Shown in pieces: positions 1-6,640 of a stretch of 16,622 nt of DNA. The stretch comes from an uncultured Collinsella sp. (GTDB taxonomy: Bacteria; Actinomycetota; Coriobacteriia; Coriobacteriales; Coriobacteriaceae). The stretch spans positions 1 through 16,622 of the forward strand of contig URRT01000024.1 in the NCBI GenBank assembly GCA_900550355.1, written 5' to 3'. Position 1 is the first letter of the stretch. The number at the start of each line of letters is the position of its first letter. Both the position numbers and the translations under genes were made by a program. The notes under the pieces are model-generated. The model had not been told where the DNA came from. It did no database searches and was given only the letters and a program-made list of their open reading frames with translations.

Positions 1-1116
1 TATCCCACCAAGCCGCGCCACGACGTCGCCGGCACCAAGCGCGAACTCGCCCGCCTCGTCAAGAAGGACGGCGTCAACACCATCGTCATCGGCAACGGCA
101 CCGCCAGCCGCGAGACCGAGGAAGTCGTCTCGGAGTTCATTGCCGAGCAGGCGCCCAGCCTTCGCTACACCATCGTCAACGAGGCCGGCGCGTCGGTGTA
201 CTCCGCTTCCGAGCTCGCCAGCCAGGAATATCCCGATCTGGACGTCACCGTGCGTGGCGCCATGAGCCTGGGCCGCCGCCTGCAAGACCCGCTGGCAGAG
301 CTCGTCAAGATTCCGCCCCAGTCCATCGGCGTGGGCCAGTACCAGCACGACCTTGACCAGGCCGAGCTCTCGCGCACCCTGGGCCACGTGGTGGAGGACG
401 TCGTCAACCGTGTGGGCGTCGACGTGAACACCGCGAGCGCGAGCCTGCTGGGATACGTATCGGGCATCACGCCGAGCGTGGCCAAGAACATCGTGGCGTA
501 CCGCGAGGAAAACGGCGCCTTTACCGATCGCCGCCAGCTCAAGAAGGTCCCTAAGCTGGGACCCAAGGCATACCTCAACGCCGCGGGCTTTTTGCGCATC
601 AGCGGCGGCAAGAACCCGCTCGACGCGACAAGCGTCCACCCCGAGAGCTACGAGGTGGCCACATCCGTCTTGGAGCGCGCCGGTGTGGCGGCCAGTGAGC
701 TCAGCCGCGGCGGCGTACCCGACATCGAGCGCCGTCTGGGCAGCATATCGACGCTGGCAAGCGACCTGGACTGCGGCACCCTCACGCTCATCGACATTGT
801 CAACGAGCTCAAGAAGCCCGGCCGCGACTCGCGCGACGACGCGCCCGAGGTGGTCTTTAGCCGCTCGGCGCTTTCCATCGACGATCTGGAGCCCGGCATG
901 GAGCTCAAGGGCACGGTGCGCAACGTCGTCGACTTTGGCGCCTTCGTCGACGTGGGCGTGCACCAGGACGGCCTCGTGCATATCTCCAAGCTGGCCAACC
1001 GCTTCGTCAAGCACCCGAGCGACGTGGTGCGCGTCGGTGACACGGTCAAGGTGTGGGTCGAAAAGGTCGATCGCGACCGCAAGAAGATCTCGCTCACCAT
1101 GGTACAGGGGAAGTAA
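1..1116 (+). CDS. tex: Tex family RNA-binding transcription accessory protein, C-terminal part (5' end outside window)
   Basis: The reading frame is open from base 1 and ends at TAA 1114-1116, so about 371 C-terminal residues are present; Tex proteins are usually 700-800 aa. The first visible residues belong to the YqgF/RNase H-like domain (GNGTASRETE around 91-120; NEAGASVYSASE around 178-210). A helix-hairpin-helix region follows at about 412-600 (VNTAS, GITPSVAKNIVAYR, NGAF, LGPKAY). A C-terminal S1 RNA-binding domain lies at about 886-1104 (PGMELKGTVRNVVDFGAFVD, DGLVHIS, KVDRDRKKISLTM). Tex is a cytoplasmic nucleic-acid-binding protein linked to transcription and RNA metabolism; its exact biochemical role is only partly known. 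The assignment is secure because domain order and motifs match. Any ATG or GTG inside this stretch is internal. Nothing odd is seen apart from the window-edge truncation. Confidence 0.95.
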   Translation, partial: YPTKPRHDVAGTKRELARLVKKDGVNTIVIGNGTASRETEEVVSEFIAEQAPSLRYTIVNEAGASVYSASELASQEYPDLDVTVRGAMSLGRRLQDPLAELVKIPPQSIGVGQYQHDLDQAELSRTLGHVVEDVVNRVGVDVNTASASLLGYVSGITPSVAKNIVAYREENGAFTDRRQLKKVPKLGPKAYLNAAGFLRISGGKNPLDATSVHPESYEVATSVLERAGVAASELSRGGVPDIERRLGSISTLASDLDCGTLTLIDIVNELKKPGRDSRDDAPEVVFSRSALSIDDLEPGMELKGTVRNVVDFGAFVDVGVHQDGLVHISKLANRFVKHPSDVVRVGDTVKVWVEKVDRDRKKISLTMVQGK

Positions 1117-1125
1117 ACCGCCAAA

Positions 1126-1342
1126 GCAGGGGTACCCCCTGTAGTGACGTGCAAAATCGCGAGTATTCTGCAAATTCCGCTGTTCCGGATGCCTCCCAGA
1201 GGCGAAAAAGCAAAAAAAACAGCCCCCGTTTTAGCGTCGTCAGAGCCAAAACGGGGGCCGTTCCGTGCTTCACCCAACTGGTAAAAGCCTTTACCTTGCT
1301 GAATACTCTCAATTTTGCACGGCGCAGGCAGGGGTACCTTTG
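1126..1342. repeat. MITE-like element with imperfect terminal inverted repeats
   Basis: Two 25-nt segments, 1149-1173 and 1296-1320, are inverted copies of each other with 22 of 25 positions identical (GTGCAAAAT..., GAGTATTC...). Outside them, 1131-1141 and 1329-1338 pair as a second inverted block (GGTACCCCCTG versus CAGGGGTACC). Together they form arms of roughly 40-45 bp around a core of about 120 bp. The core contains a smaller hairpin at 1280-1295 (GGTAAA-AGCC-TTTACC) and a terminator-like hairpin at 1223-1257. No coding frame is credible inside. The architecture resembles a non-autonomous miniature inverted-repeat element or a recurrent intergenic palindrome; I cannot tell which without genome-wide copies. 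No clear short target-site duplication is visible at its ends. Confidence 0.6.
1212..1257 (-). terminator. Rho-independent terminator reading on the minus strand
   Basis: A perfect 10-bp stem, CCCCCGTTTT (1223-1232) with AAAACGGGGG (1248-1257), encloses a 15-nt loop. Read on the minus strand it is followed after a few bases by eight consecutive U (from the A-run at 1212-1219). It lies about 240 nt beyond the stop of the minus-strand transaldolase gene and would end readthrough transcription before it runs antisense into tex. It lies inside the inverted-repeat element, so the terminator may be part of that element's cargo. Confidence 0.75.
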
Positions 1343-1345
1343 CCC

Positions 1346-1390
1346 ACGGCAGGATATGGAAGCCAAGCGCCAACTTGCTGGCAAGCTCGT
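1346..1390 (-). pseudogene. Remnant or duplicate of a transaldolase 3' end
   Basis: Bases 1346-1364 are identical over 19 nt to 1502-1520, the last codons of the neighbouring transaldolase (both read LGFHILP on the minus strand). The stop codon differs: here the frame continues with TGG instead of TAA. Upstream on the minus strand the similarity continues weakly for a few codons (ASKLALGFHILP here against AKDIAALGFHILP in the intact gene). This suggests a decayed second copy or a recombination footprint rather than a simple target-site duplication. The fragment begins immediately next to the right end of the inverted-repeat element. It is only about 15 codons long and cannot be functional. 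Confidence 0.45.
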
Positions 1391-1398
1391 GTCGGCAG

Positions 1399-1468
1399 CC
1401 CCGGCCTTTCCTTTGCCTAGCGCGACCCTCGAGAAGCGCGTGAGCGATAGGGAAAGGAAAGGCCGGGG
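1399..1468. repeat. Long palindrome (16-bp perfect arms, extendable to about 25 positions)
   Basis: CCCCGGCCTTTCCTTT (1399-1414) is perfectly complementary to 1453-1468. Inside, 1416-1419 pairs with 1448-1451 and 1421-1423 with 1444-1446, giving 23 pairs over 25 positions and a loop of about 19 nt. It starts 32 nt past the transaldolase stop on the minus strand but no U-run follows in either direction, so it is not a typical intrinsic terminator. It could protect the mRNA 3' end or be a REP-like intergenic element. Confidence 0.6.
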
Positions 1469-1499
1469 CGAGCAGCCCGCGGCGTAGCCAGTGTTCGCG

Positions 1500-2204
1500 T
1501 TACGGCAGGATATGGAAGCCCAAAGCGGCGATATCCTTGGCAAAGCCGCGCACGGTGTCGAGCGAGACCTCGTACGGGTCACGGCCGATGTTCTCGCGCT
1601 TGGCCAGGATGCTGTTGGGCACCGTGATGATCTGGCAACCGCAGGCCTCGGCCTGGTAAATGTTGATGAGCTCGCGCGTGGACGCCCACAGGACCTCACA
1701 GTTGGGCTTGGCGGCGGCCTTCTTGACCGACTCCGTCATAAACGGAATGGGGTCGACGCCGGTGTCGGCGATGCGGCCGGCAAAGAGCGAGATGATGGAC
1801 GGCGTCTCGGTGTCAACGGCCTCGACCATCTCGTCAACCTGCTTAGGCGTAAAGATGGTGGTGACGTTGACCTTGATGCCGTCGGCGGAAAGCTTGCGGA
1901 CCAGCTCGGCGGTGGACTCGCCCTTGGTGGTCACGCACGGAATCTTGACGTAGACGTTCTCGGCCCAGGTAGCGATCTCGCGGGCCTCGACCTCCATGGT
2001 CTCGACGTCGTCGGCAAAGACCTCAAACGACACGGACACATCGGTGATGTGGGCCAGGACCTCCTTGGCAAACGCGCGGTAATCCGTCACGCCGCCCTTC
2101 TTCATAAGGGACGGGTTGGTCGTGAAACCCTGAACGTTGCCGTTCTCGTACATGTCGAGCATGCCCTCGAGGTTTGCACCGTCAGCGAACACCTTGATTG
2201 CCAT
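1500..2204 (-). CDS. Transaldolase / fructose-6-phosphate aldolase-like (TalC/MipB family)
   Basis: The product is 234 aa from the ATG at 2202-2204 (MAIKVFADGANLEG). This start is preferred over an in-frame ATG eight codons upstream because AAAGGA sits at a sensible distance before it. It is a short-form transaldolase: a single (beta/alpha)8 barrel with the Schiff-base lysine in VKIP (Lys87; compare Lys85 of E. coli FsaA). Other family motifs are GFTTNPSLMKK (about 26-36), KVNVTTIFT and SLFAGRIADTG. The family either transfers dihydroxyacetone between sugar phosphates (pentose phosphate pathway) or cleaves fructose-6-phosphate; sequence alone does not settle which. The length matches the family (210-240 aa). 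The gene appears monocistronic, with a weak candidate promoter at 2241-2269 and complex palindromes downstream. Confidence 0.92.
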   Translation of the reverse strand: MAIKVFADGANLEGMLDMYENGNVQGFTTNPSLMKKGGVTDYRAFAKEVLAHITDVSVSFEVFADDVETMEVEAREIATWAENVYVKIPCVTTKGESTAELVRKLSADGIKVNVTTIFTPKQVDEMVEAVDTETPSIISLFAGRIADTGVDPIPFMTESVKKAAAKPNCEVLWASTRELINIYQAEACGCQIITVPNSILAKRENIGRDPYEVSLDTVRGFAKDIAALGFHILP

Positions 2205-2240
2205 CTGCCTGATTCCTTTCGTCTGCATATGGGCGTTGGA

Positions 2241-2269
2241 CTGCTAAACACTTTACCTACGTTTATCAA
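2241..2269 (-). promoter_or_regulatory. Weak candidate promoter for the transaldolase gene
   Basis: On the minus strand TTGATA (2264-2269) and TAGCAG (2241-2246) are separated by 17 nt. The -35 matches consensus in 5 of 6 positions, the -10 in only 3 of 6. The spacing and its position about 37 nt before the start codon are suitable, but the match is weak. Confidence 0.3.
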
Positions 2270-2309
2270 GGCGTGAGCTGCGGTTTTTTGTCTTCTCGGC
2301 GAACGGTAT

Positions 2310-2325
2310 AAACGCTTTAGCGTTT
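2310..2325. promoter_or_regulatory. Short AT-rich palindrome upstream of the transaldolase gene
   Basis: AAACGCT-TT-AGCGTTT is a perfect inverted repeat about 105 nt before the transaldolase start. It could be an operator or a small terminator stem; on the + strand it is followed by TTTG, but no + strand gene precedes it. Function unknown. Confidence 0.35.
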
Positions 2326-2361
2326 TTGAGCACACCTTCCAGCAGCAAAACGATTTTGCAG

Positions 2362-2386
2362 GGCGGGCCCATTTGAGCCGCCCGCC
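2362..2386 (-). terminator. Possible terminator after the truncated HAD gene
   Basis: GGCGGGC (2362-2368) pairs with GCCCGCC (2380-2386) across an 11-nt loop, about 30 nt past the stop of the HAD fragment on the minus strand. The T-rich stretch that follows is interrupted (CTGCAAAATCGTTTT), so termination would be weak. Confidence 0.35.
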
Positions 2387-2415
2387 GCGGGTGAACGGTA
2401 ATTGGGCGGTTCCCG

Positions 2416-2680
2416 CTAGATCAACCCAAAGTGGCGCATCGCCGTGACGGTGCCGTCGTGCTCGAGGTCGTCGGTCACATAGTCGGCGACCGCCTTGACC
2501 TCGGGCATGGCGTTGCCCATGGCGACAGCCATCTCGACAGCGGCGAGTATGCCCAGGTCGTTGCCCGAATCGCCGAAGCCAAAGGTGCGCGCGTTACGGC
2601 TGCATCCCAGATACTCCAGTGCTCGCGCCACGCCCATGCCCTTGTCAATGCCCTTGGGGCTCAGCTCGCGGTTTGCTTGC
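2416..2680 (-). pseudogene. Cof-type HAD phosphatase, C-terminal fragment only
   Basis: About 85 C-terminal residues of a Cof/HAD-IIB sugar phosphatase are recognisable up to TAG at 2416-2418. They carry the motif III lysine (PKGIDKGMGVARALEYLG), the motif IV Mg-binding acidic site (FGDSGNDLGIL) and the conserved tail AMGNAMPEVKAVADYVTDD...GTVTAMRHFGLI. The N-terminal nucleophile motif DxDGT and the cap domain are absent. The frame upstream of about 2680 stays open to 2814 but encodes an Arg/Ala-rich sequence unlike any HAD, so that part is probably spurious. Family members are about 260-280 aa, so roughly two thirds are lost. The break lies next to the start of the PTS island, and the missing half is not found at the island's other side (11872-12324). 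Inference: the gene was destroyed when the island was acquired or rearranged. Confidence 0.75.
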
Positions 2681-2750
2681 TGGGCTCGCTTGGAAGATCG
2701 GCGGTAAACGCGTCTCCCAGTCAATCCGGCACCGCCGAGGCAAACCCCAC

Positions 2751-2782
2751 ACGCGCCCGCCGGCAAGCGGCACGCGCCCGCC
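2751..2782. repeat. Tandem 11-nt direct repeat at the island edge
   Basis: ACGCGCCCGCC occurs at 2751-2761 and 2772-2782, with a period of 21 nt, in the non-coding stretch between the HAD fragment and the operon terminator. It may be low-complexity GC-rich sequence. Confidence 0.35.
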
Positions 2783-2790
2783 AACGCAAA

Positions 2791-2825
2791 GGTCCGGCGG
2801 GACGCACCTAGCATCCCGCCGGACC
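2791..2825 (-). terminator. Hairpin terminator at the end of the PTS operon
   Basis: GGTCCGGCGGGA (2791-2802) is perfectly complementary to 2814-2825, giving a 12-bp GC-rich stem with an 11-nt loop. On the minus strand it begins 34 nt after the esterase stop and is followed by TTTGCGTT, a short U-run. The very stable stem and its position make it the likely end of the long minus-strand transcript. Confidence 0.65.
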
Positions 2826-2858
2826 GTCACTCGTCCAGGAGGTCGCCGCGACGAGCCC

Positions 2859-3950
2859 CTAGATCTTCGCAAGCTCCTCGGAGATGACGCGACAGACATC
2901 CTCAGCCTGAGGCATCACGCCGTACATCTCGAAGAAGCCGTGGTCGCAGCCGCGATAACGAATCGCAGTGACGTCAACGCCCGCATCCTGCAGCCTCTTC
3001 GCGAACAGCTCGTCCTGATAGCGCAGATAGTCATACTCGGAAGAGATGATGACCGTGCGGGGGAACGCGCTCACGTCCTCCGCGAACAGCGCGGAAATCA
3101 GCGGGTCGAGCATCTTGTCCGCATCGCCGTTGACGTACATGGGCGGAAGGTCGTTGTTGGCGAGGCGAATGCGATCAACCCTGCTCAGCGCCTCGGGCCT
3201 CTGCTCATCCACGACCTCGTACAGGTCATAGGACCACTCATCCGGAACGGGACCGCCATCAACGAGCGGATAAAGCTCGACAACCGCCTTGATCCTATCC
3301 GCGTGAGAGCCCTCGAGCACGACGGCATTCGACAGGCTGCCACCCGCAGAGTCACCAGCCACGGCAATGCGAGTCGCATCAACGCCCAGCTCGTCAGCGT
3401 GATCGACAAGCCAGTCGAGCGTCTTCACGCAGTCCTCAACGCCACCCGGGAACATCGTCTCGGGAGACAGGCGGTACTCCGGATAGATCGCGACGCAACC
3501 CGTGCGCTCCACGATGTCGCGCAGGCAGTTCTCGTACTGGCCGATGTTGCCCACCATGAACCCGCCGCCATGGATGAACACGAGCGCGGCAGACCCATCC
3601 TCGTGCCCCTCCGGCGTGAAGATGTGCAGCGGAATGCCCTTGTCGCCGAAGTGCATGACGACGGTCTTCTTGGCAACGTTCGCGCCCCTCACGACGTGGG
3701 TCTCCTTGTTGGGCGCGGAGCGCCACGCGATCACGTCCACCGGTCCGGCCGGCGCCGACCCCGCCGCAGGAGCCGCAGCGAGCTTCGCGTGCGAACGAGC
3801 ATAGACGCGCGGATCGAGCACGTGCTCGCGGTCGTCACCCGGCACGGGCTTCAGCATCAGCCTCAGGCCGTTAGGCTCGACAACCTCCCTCGCGCCACTC
3901 TCAAGCACCTCAAGCTCGGAAGTGGGGTACTTCCTATCCTCGGCGCTCAT
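2859..3950 (-). CDS. Alpha/beta hydrolase, HSL-type esterase/acetyl-esterase-like
   Basis: The product is 363 aa from ATG 3948-3950 (MSAEDRKYP), two bases after the aldo/keto reductase stop, so translation is probably coupled. The frame stays open upstream to 4331, but that part overlaps the reductase gene and is spurious. The hormone-sensitive-lipase-family signature is complete: oxyanion-hole HGGG (127-130), nucleophile elbow GDSAG (199-203, Ser201), and likely Asp307 (SSEYDYLR) and His337 (CDHGF) completing the triad. There is no signal peptide, so it should act in the cytoplasm. The first 100 residues form an N-terminal extension before the core fold. The family hydrolyses short-chain esters, including acetylated sugars. 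In a PTS operon it plausibly removes acyl groups from an imported sugar phosphate; this is inference, and the substrate is unknown. Confidence 0.88.
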   Translation of the reverse strand: MSAEDRKYPTSELEVLESGAREVVEPNGLRLMLKPVPGDDREHVLDPRVYARSHAKLAAAPAAGSAPAGPVDVIAWRSAPNKETHVVRGANVAKKTVVMHFGDKGIPLHIFTPEGHEDGSAALVFIHGGGFMVGNIGQYENCLRDIVERTGCVAIYPEYRLSPETMFPGGVEDCVKTLDWLVDHADELGVDATRIAVAGDSAGGSLSNAVVLEGSHADRIKAVVELYPLVDGGPVPDEWSYDLYEVVDEQRPEALSRVDRIRLANNDLPPMYVNGDADKMLDPLISALFAEDVSAFPRTVIISSEYDYLRYQDELFAKRLQDAGVDVTAIRYRGCDHGFFEMYGVMPQAEDVCRVISEELAKI

Positions 3951-3952
3951 GG

Positions 3953-4897
3953 CTAGCCGATCTTCAGCTCGTCGAGCCTGGCGTCGAGCTTGGCCATCTC
4001 GTCGGCGGAAAGCTCCCACTCGAACGTCTCGCAGTTCTGAATCGCGTGGGCGTCCGTGCGCACGCCCACGAGAGCGGTGCCCACGTACTCCTTCTGGGTG
4101 CTCCAGTTCACGGCAACCTGCGCCACGGGTTTGTCGTGGGCCTCGGCGATCTCGTCCATGACCTTGAGCAGCTCCTGGACGCGCGAGAACTTGGGCTCCC
4201 GGAAGTAGTCGTAGAAGCCACCGCGGACGTCGCCTTCCTCGAACTTCGTCAGCTCGCGGAACTTGCCCGACAGGATGCCCGCGCCAAGGGAGCCATAGGT
4301 GAAGGAGTCGATGCCACGCTCGTAGCCCCACTTGATGAGGTCCTCGGAGGAGCGGTCAACCATAGAGTAGGGCGGCTGCTGGACGTCAATCTGAGCGACC
4401 TTCTCGCACTCCTCGATCATCTCGGTCGTGAAGTTGGAGACGCCGATGTGGCGAATCTTGCCCTGCTCCTTGAGGAGCTGGAGGGCGCACATCGTCTCGG
4501 AGAACGGAGTCTTAGCGTCGGGCCAGTGCACGAAGTAGAAGTCGATGTAGTCGGTGCGGAGGTTGCGCAGCGAGCTCTCGACCTCCCTCATGATGTTCTT
4601 GAACGAGGAGTCGCGGTCATAGCCGGCGGCGCTGGTGATCAGGCCAACCTTGGTCGAGAGCAGGTAGCTCTCTCTGTCGACGCCCCTGAGCGCGTTGCCG
4701 ACGACCTTCTCGGACGTGCCGTTGCCATAGCACGGCGCGGTGTCGATGAGGTTGACGCCGTGATCGAGCATGGTGCGGATGGCGGACATGCTGGCGGCGT
4801 CATCGTTCTCACCAAAGGAGTCGCCGCCGATCGCCCAGGTGCCCACAGCGAGCTGGGAGACGTCGACATCGGAATTCTTGAGGTGCGTGTAGCGCAT
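3953..4897 (-). CDS. Aldo/keto reductase
   Basis: The product is 314 aa, starting at ATG 4895-4897 behind a strong AAGGAG ribosome binding site. It is a typical NAD(P)H-dependent (beta/alpha)8 AKR. The catalytic tetrad is visible: Asp52 (LIDTAPCYGNGTSE), Tyr57, Lys83 (LLSTKVG) and His124 (YFVHWPD). Other family signatures are GVSNF and the C-terminal cofactor-binding region (VNWSTQKEYVGTALVGVR). The sequence resembles the IolS/YhdN-like branch, which acts on sugar-like or small carbonyl compounds; the direction and substrate cannot be read here. It lies 97 nt behind the IID gene, separated by a strong hairpin, and directly precedes the esterase. Its place in the operon suggests a redox step in conversion of the imported carbohydrate. 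Confidence 0.92.
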   Translation of the reverse strand: MRYTHLKNSDVDVSQLAVGTWAIGGDSFGENDDAASMSAIRTMLDHGVNLIDTAPCYGNGTSEKVVGNALRGVDRESYLLSTKVGLITSAAGYDRDSSFKNIMREVESSLRNLRTDYIDFYFVHWPDAKTPFSETMCALQLLKEQGKIRHIGVSNFTTEMIEECEKVAQIDVQQPPYSMVDRSSEDLIKWGYERGIDSFTYGSLGAGILSGKFRELTKFEEGDVRGGFYDYFREPKFSRVQELLKVMDEIAEAHDKPVAQVAVNWSTQKEYVGTALVGVRTDAHAIQNCETFEWELSADEMAKLDARLDELKIG

Positions 4898-4917
4898 GTT
4901 CTCTCCTTCTAATGGGA

Positions 4918-4950
4918 CGGCACGCGTCGAATGTCCTCGATCGCGTGCCG
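4918..4950 (-). promoter_or_regulatory. Intra-operon hairpin between PTS IID and aldo/keto reductase
   Basis: CGGCACGCG (4918-4926) pairs with 4942-4950, and inside it TCGA (4927-4930) pairs with 4937-4940 after a one-base bulge, leaving a 6-nt loop. There is no U-run on either side, so it is more likely an mRNA-stabilising or processing structure than a terminator. It would let the PTS part and the reductase/esterase part of the mRNA accumulate at different levels. Confidence 0.5.
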
Positions 4951-4994
4951 CCGGGAATTGCCTTAAACAAGCTTCGAATGATCCGGAAGCCGCC

Positions 4995-5831
4995 CTACAC
5001 GATGCCCACGAGGCCGAGGACGAGCGCCAGAATCATGATGCCAACCAGGATGATGTTGACGTTCACGTTCTTCTTGCGCAGGAGCCAGAGGACGACGAGC
5101 GTAAGCCCCAGGGGCACGATGCCCTTGAAGATCGAGTCGAGGTAGGTCTGGATCATGACGGGGTCAGAGTCCTGAACCGGAATGGACAGGATCGTGTTGA
5201 ATTGGACGTTCGCCGCAGTCATGGCACCGATCATCACGAGGCCAACCGTGGAGGTCGCCTTGGTGATGAGCTTCATGAGACCACCCTCGTACATCTCGGA
5301 GATGAAGTTGGTGCCCATGCTGAAGCCGAGGTAGGTCATGAAGTATCGGCAGAGGATCGACGGGATGTTGTAGATCAGCAGGAACATGATCGCGCCGAGG
5401 GGCGAGCCGCTCATGGCGAGGTTGATGCCAATGCCGGCAGCGATGACACGCAGGACGCCCCAGAAGATTGCGTCACCGATGCCGGACATCGGGCCCATCA
5501 GGGAAACCTTGATGCCGTCGATGGACTCGGTGTTGAAGTCTTCGTGCTGCGAGTTCTCCCTCTCCATGGAGGCGACGAGGCCCATGGCGAACGTGCCGAC
5601 GTTCTGGGTAATGTTGTACCAAGTCGTGTGACGCTTCATGGCTTCGGCACGGGCCTCGGGGTCATCGGCGTAGTAGCGGTTAAGCGCGGGCTGGACGGAG
5701 TACAGCCAGCCGTCGGCGCCAGCCTTGACGGAACCGCCGGCGCAGGAGGCGAACACGGAGAAAGAGCGCAGGAAAATGCTGTTGAGCATCTTCTTGTCTT
5801 CAGGGCTCACATTCTTGGTCAGGTTGCTCAT
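4995..5831 (-). CDS. PTS mannose/fructose/sorbose family transporter subunit IID
   Basis: The product is 278 aa. The start ATG 5829-5831 overlaps the IIC stop TGA (ATGA junction), which indicates coupled translation; the open frame upstream of it is the IIC gene in another frame. EIID-Man (ManZ-type) features are: an N-terminal cytoplasmic stretch with RSFSVFASC (23-30), PALNRYY (48-54), KRHTTWYNITQNVGTFAMGL (66-85) and MEREN (89-93); then SLMGPMSGIGDAIFWGVLR (110-128); and hydrophobic segments ending in a C-terminal membrane span. The length matches the family (about 270-285). With IIC it forms the membrane channel that moves the sugar while IIB phosphorylates it. Sugar specificity cannot be deduced. 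Confidence 0.95.
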   Translation of the reverse strand: MSNLTKNVSPEDKKMLNSIFLRSFSVFASCAGGSVKAGADGWLYSVQPALNRYYADDPEARAEAMKRHTTWYNITQNVGTFAMGLVASMERENSQHEDFNTESIDGIKVSLMGPMSGIGDAIFWGVLRVIAAGIGINLAMSGSPLGAIMFLLIYNIPSILCRYFMTYLGFSMGTNFISEMYEGGLMKLITKATSTVGLVMIGAMTAANVQFNTILSIPVQDSDPVMIQTYLDSIFKGIVPLGLTLVVLWLLRKKNVNVNIILVGIMILALVLGLVGIV

Positions 5832-6640
5832 GCGAAGAAATCCTCCTCGTCGCTGGTTACAGAGTCGTTGGAAACGGCCTGGGTGGCCAAGCCCTTCTTG
5901 GTGAGATCGAAAATCTCCTTGTCGCGGAGGGCGGAGGCAACCGCGATGATGACGCCGAGAACCGCGATGGCGATCATCGGGAGGCCGAGGTACTGGTAGA
6001 GCGTGAAGCCCAGGAAGAAGTAGATGCTGAGCTCGGTGCTCCACAGCATCTGGAGCAGGAGCGCCATACCAACGGCGGGCAGGAGGGCGCCCACGGCGTT
6101 GAGGCCGCTCATGACATTGGCCGGAATCTGGTTGACGATAGCGGCAACGGGCTCAGCGCCAAGGTAAACGCCGAGGAAGGCGATGAGGCCAAAGGCGGCG
6201 TACTTAACGAACCAGAGAACGAAGTGCTGAAGCGCGAGGCCCTTCTCGTTGCCCTCGGCGGCCATCTTGTCAAAGGTGGCGGCGAAGAACGCGAGGAACA
6301 CGTTGTTCATGAAGATCGAGAGGAACGCGGTGACGACGCCAACGGGAACGGCCAGCGTGATGGCGGCGCCTTGGTCGATGCCGGCGCCAACGGTGAAGGC
6401 GACGGCGAGGGCGGTCGCGGTAACGGGCTCGGCGGAGATGGCGCCACCGATGTTAACCGCGCCCATGAAGATTGCCTCGAGAGAGGCACCGATGATGACA
6501 CCGGTCTTGACGTCGCCCATCAGAAGGCCCGCAACGAGGCCGACCACGAGAGGACGCTCGATCATACACTGACCGAGAACCCAGTTGCCGCCGTAGCAAA
6601 TCAGCACGGTCAACCAGGCCATTACTGCTAACTCAATCAT
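5828..6640 (-). CDS. PTS mannose/fructose/sorbose family transporter subunit IIC
   Basis: The product is 270 aa of mostly hydrophobic sequence with many predicted membrane spans. It carries EIIC-Man signatures: GNWVLGQCMIERPLVVGLVA (18-37), GLLMGDVKTGVIIGASLEAI (38-57) and GGAISAEPVTATALAVA near 65-81. The start is ATG 6638-6640 behind AAAGGAAG, overlapping the end of the IIB gene by 8 nt. The C-terminus is a cytoplasmic tail ending in DEEDFFA, similar to the acidic DFF end of the IIA protein of this operon. IIC provides most of the sugar path in the membrane and works only as a complex with IID. Confidence 0.95.
   Translation of the reverse strand: MIELAVMAWLTVLICYGGNWVLGQCMIERPLVVGLVAGLLMGDVKTGVIIGASLEAIFMGAVNIGGAISAEPVTATALAVAFTVGAGIDQGAAITLAVPVGVVTAFLSIFMNNVFLAFFAATFDKMAAEGNEKGLALQHFVLWFVKYAAFGLIAFLGVYLGAEPVAAIVNQIPANVMSGLNAVGALLPAVGMALLLQMLWSTELSIYFFLGFTLYQYLGLPMIAIAVLGVIIAVASALRDKEIFDLTKKGLATQAVSNDSVTSDEEDFFA

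Noticed and set aside
683..1144. 153-codon + strand frame inside tex
   Set aside because: It is a shifted frame over the S1/HhH part of tex, rich in Ser/Arg/Ala with no domain.
1117..1499. Possible riboswitch, small RNA or CRISPR in the tex-tal gap
   Set aside because: The structure is explained by inverted repeats and a terminator. No regularly spaced repeats and no known riboswitch core were recognised.
2619..3956. 445-codon open frame on the + strand opposite the esterase
   Set aside because: It is antisense to an alpha/beta hydrolase with intact catalytic motifs. Its product has only Arg/His/Asp-rich composition, as expected from GC-rich codon mirroring.
3951..4331. N-terminal extension of the esterase to 490 residues
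   Set aside because: The extra 127 codons overlap the aldo/keto reductase in another frame and show no domain. The ATG at 3948-3950 sits directly after the reductase stop, as expected for coupled cistrons.
5832..6044. N-terminal extension of PTS IID
   Set aside because: It lies within the IIC gene. IID proteins begin near the LTKNVSPEDKK segment, and the ATGA overlap gives the natural start.
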